From contig CAAGLS010000067.1 of the NCBI GenBank assembly GCA_900770845.1, forward strand, positions 1 through 7,285: 7,285 nt of DNA, written 5' to 3'. Position 1 is the first letter of the stretch; the number at the start of each line of letters is the position of its first letter. The position numbers and the translations under genes were made by a program. The stretch is from an uncultured Prevotella sp. (GTDB lineage: Bacteria > Bacteroidota > Bacteroidia > Bacteroidales > Bacteroidaceae). Below, piece by piece: positions 1 to 4,936 of this stretch. The notes beneath the pieces were generated by a model. It had not been told where the DNA came from, did no database searches, and saw nothing but the letters and a program-made list of their open reading frames with translations.

Positions 1-127
1 ATACAATGCAGAGTTCACGAATTGTATATTGTCCGCTGAGGGCAGCGGACCTCCCGGACAATGGAGTAGCCGTCGAGCTTGCTCGTAAGGCTACCCCACC
101 ACCTCAGACCCATAGCTCCGTAGGAGC
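1..127. repeat. Cluster of adjacent palindromic hairpins (REP/BIME-like)
   Basis: Four stem-loops sit almost end to end. ATACAAT (1-7) pairs with ATTGTAT (21-27). ATTGTCCG (28-35) pairs with CGGACAAT (55-62), and in competition GTCCGCTG (31-38) pairs perfectly with CAGCGGAC (43-50) across a 4-nt loop. GTAGCC (66-71) pairs with GGCTAC (89-94), enclosing CGAGC (74-78) paired with GCTCG (81-85). GCTCC (115-119) pairs with GGAGC (123-127). No open reading frame of note covers it. The last palindrome, of the CTCCGTAGGAG type, resembles repeats associated with IS200-like/RAYT (Y1) transposases in several phyla, but no transposase is in the window, so that link is inference. It could also be a structured RNA or the 3' end of a transcript arriving from the left. 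Confidence 0.6.
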
Positions 128-165
128 GTAAGCCTGGACGTGACTATTTTCCTTCCCTTTTCCAT

Positions 166-404
166 AAAAACCTACCATGAATCCACGGATAATATCCGCT
201 GTCCCGATTTTTCTGTATCTGCGGAATCTGCGAGATCGGCGTGGGAAATGTGTGGAGTTTTGGCACGCAGATCACGCAGAATACGCAGATTGTTATTGTA
301 TCTGCGGAATCTGCGAGATCTGCGTGGAAAATAAATTCGGTAGTTTTCTTTTTTTTACCCAATCCGTACATCGGATATTTCCCGTGGATTCATGGTAAGT
401 TCTT
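166..404. repeat. Inverted-repeat-bounded block (MITE-like)
   Basis: The 26-nt arm at 173-198 (TACCATGAATCCACGG, then ATAATATCCG) is matched by its reverse complement at 372-397 with only two differences. Weaker pairing extends outward to about 166 and 404. Between the arms lie about 170 bp containing two copies of the tandem unit described separately. There is no transposase and I see no clear target-site duplication, so calling it a non-autonomous mobile element is a guess. It could equally be a recombinogenic or structural repeat of the host genome. Short spurious reading frames cross it in several frames and are not considered genes. Confidence 0.5.
215..330. repeat. Upstream copies of the CTGCGGAATCTGCGAG tandem unit
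   Basis: Two same-orientation copies begin at 215 and 298 (spacing 83 bp). Each starts GTATCTGCGGAATCTGCGAGA and ends in GCGTGG. Between them, the segment at 265-290 is an inverted copy of the segment at 300-325 (23 of 26 positions pair, 9-nt loop), so the unit can form a large hairpin. The same unit recurs at 1936-2202 behind the ATPase gene. Bacteroidales genomes contain many dispersed repeats of this type, and their function is not known to me. Confidence 0.75.
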
Positions 405-549
405 ACGTAAGGGGGGAAGGAAAAGTGGGGATTGATGGCCACGCATTTTGTATTCAAGAACTTATTCAATAGTGGGTACAGCAAACAGAACACCCTGTTA
501 TGGAATTTGCCTTGAATTGCGATAGACAATCAAAATAAGCTGAAAAAAG
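405..549. other. Non-coding stretch between repeat block and promoter
   Basis: No convincing gene is present. A perfect 10-bp palindrome CTTACGTAAG sits at 402-411, followed by a purine-rich run (411-430). The rest is unremarkable AT-rich DNA leading into the promoter. Reading frames that cross it on the minus strand run into the repeats or the promoter and look accidental. Confidence 0.5.
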
Positions 550-581
550 TTTGTTTCTCTCACTCTTATCTCATATCTTTG
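550..581 (+). promoter_or_regulatory. Bacteroidota-type promoter for the ATPase gene
   Basis: TTTG at 550-553 and TATCTTTG at 574-581 are separated by 20 nt. This matches the known Bacteroides primary-sigma consensus, a -33 TTTG/TTG and a -7 TAnnTTTG with a spacer of about 19-21 nt. Transcription would start near 588, giving a leader of about 85 nt before the start codon at 673. The leader is almost wholly occupied by the 22-bp repeats. Confidence 0.75.
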
Positions 582-590
582 CACACAGAT

Positions 591-678
591 TTGAACATTT
601 CGCAAATGAGATTTGAACATTTCGCAATTGAACTTTGGATATTCAGAAAAAGAACTTTGAATATTATGAGCTATGTAT
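591..678 (+). repeat. Four-unit 22-bp tandem repeat in the leader
   Basis: Units start at 591, 613, 635 and 657, each with TTGAACATT, TTGAACATT, TTGGATATT and TTGAATATT respectively. The first two share a longer identical 19-nt run (587-605 and 609-627). The third and fourth share GAACTTTGRATATT at 630-643 and 652-665. The last unit runs across the ATG at 673. The constant 22-bp period, about two helical turns, would place every unit on the same face of DNA. It lies downstream of the promoter, so a repressor or autoregulatory array is plausible, as is a structured leader. A four-codon ATG-AGC-TAT-GTA-TAA frame (666-680) overlaps the start codon. Confidence 0.7.
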
Positions 679-1860
679 AAAAGGAAAGAATATGCCACAT
701 TGTTGGAGCGTATCAACGAACCAAGGGCATTCATACAAGTGCTGATGGGACCGAGACAAGTTGGCAAATCCACACTTATGGGACAAGTATTGGAAGCGAC
801 AAGCATCCCCCACTTGCTTTTCAGTGCGGACACAGTGGACGAGAATGACAGTGACTGGATTGCTCGTTCATGGGAAAGCGCAAGAGTTACGATGTCAATG
901 CACAAGCATAAGGAGTTTCTGCTGGTCATTGATGAGATACAGAAGATTCGCAATTGGAGTGAGTTTGTCAAACGGGAATGGGACAGCGACTCGCTTCACG
1001 GAATCAATCTCAAGGTCGTCCTTTTGGGTTCTTCCCGTCTTATGCTGCGCAAGGGTCTGACTGAGTCTTTGGCTGGACGTTTTGAGTTGATACGTATTGG
1101 TCATTGGAGCTATAAGGAAATGTCAGACGCATTCGGCTTTTCGCTTGACCAATGGATTTATTATGGCGGCTATCCTGGCAGCGCACGACTTATTGGCGAT
1201 GAGAGACGTTGGAGACGGTATATTAAAGACTCCCTCGTTGCGCCGTCGATAGAAAAGGATGTCATCCTGACTTCACGTATTTACAAGCCGGCATTGATGA
1301 AGCAGTTGTTTGAACTGGGTTGCTCATATTCGTCGGAGATTCTTTCTTTGACAAAGATGCTCGGACAGTTGCAGGACGCTGGCAACGTAACCACCCTGCA
1401 GTCATACCTAAATATACTCAATCAGTGCAACCTGCTTGCAGGACTTCAGAAATACGCCAATGACGAGGCAAGGAAGTATCTGTCAGTGCCAAAGTTCCAA
1501 GTCTACAACAATGCTTTACTGACTGCTTATCATAGCACATCGTTCGAAAAGACACGTATCGATACAAAAGCGTGGGGACGATGGGTAGAGTCTGGAGTTG
1601 GCGCACATCTTCTGGCACGAGCAGAAGAAGTGGGTTATGACGTGTTCTATTGGCGTGAGCGTGATGATGAGGTAGATTTTATTGTCAACCGAAGCGGACA
1701 CATAACCGCATTGGAAGTGAAAAGCGGCAGACGTAGCATGAACAGCGGACTGCCTAATTTTACAGAACATTTCCATCCCGACCGCTCACTGGTCATTGGC
1801 ACTAATGGCATAAGCCTTGTTGACTTCTTCTCTGCCAGCGTAGAGGATGTCATATCATAG
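673..1860 (+). CDS. AAA_14/DUF4143 family ATPase with PD-(D/E)XK-like C-terminus
   Basis: The 395-residue protein is a complete member of the Bacteroidales-abundant AAA_14 + DUF4143 family and is close to the usual length. Visible motifs are Walker A GPRQVGKST (residues 26-34), Walker B LLVIDEIQ (83-90), the sensor-like strand LLGSSRL (117-123) and the family hallmark SLAGRFE (132-138). These are followed by a helical DUF4143 region with the pattern SYLNILNQCNLL. Near the C-terminus D335 is followed by E348-V-K350, the arrangement of a PD-(D/E)XK nuclease-fold core. Family members are predicted cytoplasmic ATPases whose biological role is unresolved; nuclease activity here is inference. The ATG at 673 follows a consensus promoter, and no Shine-Dalgarno is expected in this phylum. 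It is monocistronic, flanked on both sides by the same dispersed repeats, and visibly more AT-rich than the minus-strand genes, hinting at a different origin. Confidence 0.92.
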   Translation: MYKRKEYATLLERINEPRAFIQVLMGPRQVGKSTLMGQVLEATSIPHLLFSADTVDENDSDWIARSWESARVTMSMHKHKEFLLVIDEIQKIRNWSEFVKREWDSDSLHGINLKVVLLGSSRLMLRKGLTESLAGRFELIRIGHWSYKEMSDAFGFSLDQWIYYGGYPGSARLIGDERRWRRYIKDSLVAPSIEKDVILTSRIYKPALMKQLFELGCSYSSEILSLTKMLGQLQDAGNVTTLQSYLNILNQCNLLAGLQKYANDEARKYLSVPKFQVYNNALLTAYHSTSFEKTRIDTKAWGRWVESGVGAHLLARAEEVGYDVFYWRERDDEVDFIVNRSGHITALEVKSGRRSMNSGLPNFTEHFHPDRSLVIGTNGISLVDFFSASVEDVIS

Positions 1861-1880
1861 TTTTGATTTTCAGGCTCCCG

Positions 1881-1920
1881 GATTTGCGACACTATGCGTC
1901 TCTGTATGATTTCGCAAATC
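1881..1920. promoter_or_regulatory. Inverted repeat just after the ATPase stop
   Basis: GATTTGCG (1881-1888) is the reverse complement of CGCAAATC (1913-1920), with a 24-nt loop. It lies 20 nt behind the TAG, and a weak T-rich run (ATTCTTTTTCTG) follows. It could be a poor terminator for the ATPase transcript. The 11-mer ATTTCGCAAAT in its right arm (1909-1919) also occurs in the first leader repeat (597-607), which would fit a shared protein-binding site. Confidence 0.35.
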
Positions 1921-1935
1921 TGGCATTCTTTTTCT

Positions 1936-2202
1936 GTATCTGCGGAATCTGCGAGATCTGCGTGGGAAATATAGGGTGTTTTGGCACACAGAATACGCAG
2001 ATTTTTTCTGTATCTGCGGAATCTGCGAGAGCGGCGTGGAAAATGTGTGTTGTTTTTGGCACGCTGATTACGCAGAATACGCAGATTGTTATTGTATCTG
2101 CGGAATCGGCGAGATCTGCGTGGGAAATATAGGGTGTTTTGGCACACAGAATACGCAGATTCTTTTTGTATCTGCGGAATCGGCGAGAGCGGCGTGGAAA
2201 AT
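1936..2202. repeat. Downstream tandem repeat array, four units in an alternating pattern
   Basis: Copies beginning GTATCTGCGGAATC start at 1936, 2010, 2094 and 2168, with spacings of 74, 84 and 74 bp. Units 1 and 3 share GATCTGCGTGGGAAATATAG and the short spacer GCACACAGAATACGC. Units 2 and 4 share GAGCGGCGTGGAAAA, and unit 2 has the longer spacer with an extra near-repeat, CTGATTACGC. The array is therefore a dimer of dimers with a 158-bp higher-order period. Each spacer ends in an inverted copy of the following unit start, so hairpins can form. It explains several false short reading frames rich in SAESAR or CICGIC motifs. Confidence 0.8.
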
Positions 2203-2296
2203 TGCCAAGGATCCTGTTACCGTCACTTATTGAGCAAGCTCTGTGACTCTCTGATAATCATTTAATGTGGGTGTCATTATGACGAAAACAGGAATG

Positions 2297-2336
2297 TTCC
2301 CCAACAGCCTCTACGTATTCGGAGGCTGTTGGGGGA
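2297..2336. terminator. Strong hairpin terminator between convergent genes
   Basis: CCCCAACAGCCTC (2299-2311) pairs perfectly with GAGGCTGTTGGGG (2322-2334), extendable outward by a U-G and a U-A pair, with a 10-nt loop. On the plus strand it is followed by CTTTCCTTTTACTTCTT, and on the minus strand by AACATTCCTGTTTTC. It lies between the convergent ATPase (+) and cytolysin-like (-) genes and could end transcription from both sides. On the minus strand it starts 8 nt after the TAA of the relict tail frame but 67 nt after the annotated cytolysin stop. Confidence 0.8.
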
Positions 2337-2344
2337 CTTTCCTT

Positions 2345-2407
2345 TTACTTCTTGGTCACTTTTTGCCCATTGACGATTTGTCGTTGGGACTTCATGTGAA
2401 CGCCTAA
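2345..2407 (-). pseudogene. Relict T9SS-tail-like C-terminus in the -1 frame after the cytolysin stop
   Basis: One frame behind the annotated cytolysin end, the minus strand reads L-GVH and then MKSQRQIVNGQKVTKK, then TAA (2345-2347). The IVNGQKV segment resembles the end of T9SS type-A tails such as the IVNGKKVIIR that closes the neighbouring surface protein. The frame is entered by a -1 shift at CCCCTTTAG (around 2404-2412). Its TAA lies 8 nt from the terminator stem, as expected for a real gene end. The simplest reading is a one-base indel, or a sequencing error, that shortened an originally longer cytolysin. Programmed frameshifting or chance similarity are alternatives. Confidence 0.4.
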
Positions 2408-4638
2408 AGGGGAATCACGTCAGAGATCCTTACGTTCCCAAAGACACTCCCCCTCAGCACGACTTCCATTGCCCCGGTCTCCAACTCCCCGTGATTGAGC
2501 CGTCGCTCGTCTTGGGCATCCCAGCCGTCCGTGCGGCTCCACCGGCTTCTGATACGCAGCAGGGGGGCTTTGTAGATATACTCTCCCGGATTCAGGTCGC
2601 CATACTCTCTGGTTCTGCTGTTCTGGAACTTATACCACCACGGGTCCTGCACCTTGGCCGGACTGTTGCTGTTCACCGTCTTGAAGATGACAGGCTGTCC
2701 GTTCACCACCCGGAAGCACTGCACGTCGAGATGCACCTTGACATGACCGTCTAAAATCCTCACGTTCGACACGTTGATCTTTGCAGACACTCTTCTCGGG
2801 CAGCGCGTGTAGCCAATCTGATATTGCGTCCCGTCGTACAAAGGCTTGACCACCTTGCCGGGATAGGAGCCGGTAATCAGTTGGATGGTGAATTTGGTCA
2901 CAACGCCCTGGTTGCTTGGCCCGAACTTCATGTTCTCGCTCATGGCTTTCTCCAATTCCGCCTGACTGCGCTTGCTTCTGAGGGCGGCTATGGTCAAGCC
3001 AGTGCCTCCGATGTTGAAGATCTCATCGTTGGTGTAGCTCGACGATTCGGCAAGCGACTGGCTGGCGGCAGCCTTCTGTCCGTAGCCCGACACTTTCTGC
3101 GAAGAGTCGAAGGTGAACTTCTTTGCCGAGTATTCCTTCATGTAGCTGAAGGTTCTGCCGTAGGTCACCGAGGTTACAATGGCTATGGCCTTTCCTCGAA
3201 GCTCATCGTCGAGTTGCTGCCAAGTCACGCTCTTGTCGAACAGGGATGAGGGGTCCTGCTTCCAGTCGTCCTTGAGCTTGATGGTGAAGTAGTCTTGGTC
3301 CAGTGTGGTGGCCTGCACAAACGACTGCTCTGAGGAAGAGGTCTTCGCCTTTACGTTCACGCTGCATCCGGCAAAGGAGGAGTCTACAGCCAAATCCATC
3401 TTCAGGCTCTGTTCGCTGGTGTGGATTTTCGTCCTGATGCGCTGCACGCCCGGAGCCTCATAGCCCGAATTGAGCAGGGTCCGCATAATCTTGTTCTTGG
3501 CCTCCCTCACATCCGCATTGGTGGGGTTGACGTTGCTCTGCGTGGGATTGCCACCTGCGAGGAAATCGCCGTAGATGGAAATCTTGCTTCTTGGAATCCT
3601 GCCCAATGGATTGGGCGAGCCGCTGGTGATCATGTCGTCCACCATGAGTATCGCTCCGGGATAGATGTTCTCGTATCCGCTTCCGCGCACATAGATTTCC
3701 CGCCCGGTGAAGGAGTCCTTCTTCTTGTCCAGGAGGTAGGCGAAGTCCCTGTCGGGAAGACTTTCAAATGCGTCGGGATACTGCGACTTGTCATCATACA
3801 TGTCTTTGTTGACCAAAACCTCCGGCCTGTAGGCAATGGAGGCCAGGCCGGCGTTGATTTCCTTGCGCCGCCGCTCGTCAGTGTTGATGCCTGTCGCATT
3901 GGAGGTGGTGACATGCACGTCGTTGTAGCGCGAGAAGTCCTTTCCGTCGTACACCCATACCGTGATGCGATAGCTGGTGTTGGGGAAGAGTCCCGTGATC
4001 TTGTGGCTGGTTGCGTCCTTCAGGAAAGGCCCCTGTTTCCTGTTTGCAGCGTTGTAGTTGGGTCCCTGCTCCCATGTCAGCACATAGAGGAGGTTCCCCT
4101 GTGCGGTCTCCTTGTCGTTGGCCCTCTGCCACGAGAGCTCGATGCTGTTGGCGTTGATTTTGTCGACCACCACCACCTTGTTCGGAATGTAAGGCGCAGT
4201 GTTGGGGGCTGCGTCGGGCAAGGTGGTGACCTTTGTGCGGGCATAGGTGTTCTCGTACCCATTTGGATCTCTCACATACACGATGATTTCGTAAGTGGTG
4301 TTGGGTTGGAGTCCCGTGATGGTGTAGGAGGAGTTGTCGAACTTTCTCTCTCCGATCTTTCGGATCTTGTTGTCCCACACGTAGGGAGCCACGCACCAAG
4401 TCACGGTGTACAACAACTGGCTTTGCGGGCTTTCCTTGTCAGTAGCCTTGTTCCATCTGATGGAAATGCTGTTTTTGGTTTTGCTGATAATGGTTAAGTC
4501 CTTAACAGCGACAACCGGTTGGGTATTGGCCATGTCTTTTCTGCAATTCACCTTAATACTATTGCGAGGTTTTTTAGTGGTTGATTTCTGTTCGTTATGA
4601 TCGGTTTCCCTATTTGGGATGATATAGGATTGGCTCAT
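2404..4638 (-). CDS. Cholesterol-dependent-cytolysin family pore-former with two N-terminal FN3 domains
   Basis: The 744-residue protein has two fibronectin III domains (about 41-140 and 150-246; each with a DKE-LLY-TW core and a GL-PNT-Y motif). These are followed by a thiol-activated-cytolysin core (about 268-612) and a C-terminal beta-sandwich (about 617-740). Core signatures recalled from perfringolysin-type toxins are YPGA (326-329), the SLFDKSVTW segment (465-473), YGRT (493-496) and the GG pair (544-545). Ser/Ala/Gly-rich segments at about 408-437 and 508-538 sit where the two membrane-inserting hairpins (TMH1, TMH2) should be. The undecapeptide position (700-710) reads WSRTDGWDAQD instead of ECTGLAWEWWR, and the Thr-Leu loop is replaced by SVF (731-733). 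Family role: oligomeric beta-barrel pores; the target membrane here is unknown. No signal peptide is visible. The start at 4638 is uncertain, since Met36 (4533-4531, MANTQP) is a good alternative just before FN3-1. It is the last gene of the minus-strand group. Confidence 0.85.
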   Translation of the reverse strand: MSQSYIIPNRETDHNEQKSTTKKPRNSIKVNCRKDMANTQPVVAVKDLTIISKTKNSISIRWNKATDKESPQSQLLYTVTWCVAPYVWDNKIRKIGERKFDNSSYTITGLQPNTTYEIIVYVRDPNGYENTYARTKVTTLPDAAPNTAPYIPNKVVVVDKINANSIELSWQRANDKETAQGNLLYVLTWEQGPNYNAANRKQGPFLKDATSHKITGLFPNTSYRITVWVYDGKDFSRYNDVHVTTSNATGINTDERRRKEINAGLASIAYRPEVLVNKDMYDDKSQYPDAFESLPDRDFAYLLDKKKDSFTGREIYVRGSGYENIYPGAILMVDDMITSGSPNPLGRIPRSKISIYGDFLAGGNPTQSNVNPTNADVREAKNKIMRTLLNSGYEAPGVQRIRTKIHTSEQSLKMDLAVDSSFAGCSVNVKAKTSSSEQSFVQATTLDQDYFTIKLKDDWKQDPSSLFDKSVTWQQLDDELRGKAIAIVTSVTYGRTFSYMKEYSAKKFTFDSSQKVSGYGQKAAASQSLAESSSYTNDEIFNIGGTGLTIAALRSKRSQAELEKAMSENMKFGPSNQGVVTKFTIQLITGSYPGKVVKPLYDGTQYQIGYTRCPRRVSAKINVSNVRILDGHVKVHLDVQCFRVVNGQPVIFKTVNSNSPAKVQDPWWYKFQNSRTREYGDLNPGEYIYKAPLLRIRSRWSRTDGWDAQDERRLNHGELETGAMEVVLRGSVFGNVRISDVIPL

Positions 4639-4659
4639 TTCCTTAGAGTCGGCTTAAAA

Positions 4660-4705
4660 GAGGGTCCTCCCCCCACCCTCTCCATACGAAGAACGGGGGA
4701 GGCCC
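4660..4705 (-). terminator. Possible terminator or attenuator between small protein and cytolysin-like gene
   Basis: On the minus strand GGG-CCTCCCCC (4705-4695) pairs with GGGGGAGG-A-CCC (4673-4662): 11 pairs with one bulged base and a loop of about 21 nt, followed by TCTTTT. It lies in the roughly 100-nt gap before the cytolysin start at 4638. I found no TAnnTTTG promoter between it and that start, so it may attenuate read-through rather than separate two operons. Confidence 0.45.
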
Positions 4706-4737
4706 AATCACCCAAAAGGCGTGCACTTACTTACGCC

Positions 4738-4923
4738 CTACTCCCAAAGCCCGCGGGGCTTGTCCACACGGTTCCAGGGGTTGTCTTCCTCCCAGGAATC
4801 CTCTTCCTCGGAGAACTGGCCGGATTTGGCGTCGGCCCAAGGCGACTGCGTGGCAGCCAAGATGGAGGGTATGTCACCCTCAAGAACCCTGACGGCCAGG
4901 GGGATGATATACTGCTTCTTCAT
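4738..4923 (-). CDS. Small acidic Trp-containing protein (61 aa), unknown function
   Basis: The start ATG is 13 nt after the TAA of the upstream surface-protein gene on the same strand, which suggests co-transcription. The product begins MKKQYIIPLAVRVLEG, followed by a short hydrophobic patch (ILAA, 21-24). The tail (28-61) is strongly acidic, with Trp at 29, 44, 50 and 60 and an EEEDSWEED run (39-47). Short proteins starting MKK-Y-I-x-P are common as unnamed neighbours of surface-protein genes in Prevotella and Bacteroides; I know of no assigned function. There is no convincing signal peptide or lipobox. Its N-terminal YIIP recurs at the same place in the next protein (MSQSYIIP). Coding status rests on spacing, start and N-terminal resemblance; it could be a chance frame. 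Confidence 0.6.
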   Translation of the reverse strand: MKKQYIIPLAVRVLEGDIPSILAATQSPWADAKSGQFSEEEDSWEEDNPWNRVDKPRGLWE

Positions 4924-4936
4924 AACAACTTTCGGT

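Noticed and set aside
140..435. Several overlapping short reading frames (64-75 aa) rich in SAESAR, CICGIC or NLRDLRG motifs
   Set aside because: They are translations of the tandem repeat in different frames; the same peptides recur behind the ATPase wherever the repeat recurs.
498..971. 157-aa minus-strand frame over the promoter and ATPase 5' end
   Set aside because: Antisense to a well-supported ATPase and its promoter, and of odd composition with no recognisable domain.
176..2205. CRISPR array
   Set aside because: The repeats are spaced by similar, repeat-derived sequence rather than unique spacers, and no cas gene is present.
1647..2233. Reading frames of 85-166 aa across the downstream repeat array on both strands
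   Set aside because: They consist of repeat-derived peptide, and one runs antisense into the ATPase gene; no start context or family resemblance.
3421..4497. 358-aa plus-strand frame opposite the cytolysin-like gene
   Set aside because: It is a shadow of the minus-strand FN3/cytolysin gene, whose domain motifs are clear; the plus-strand product resembles nothing I recognise.
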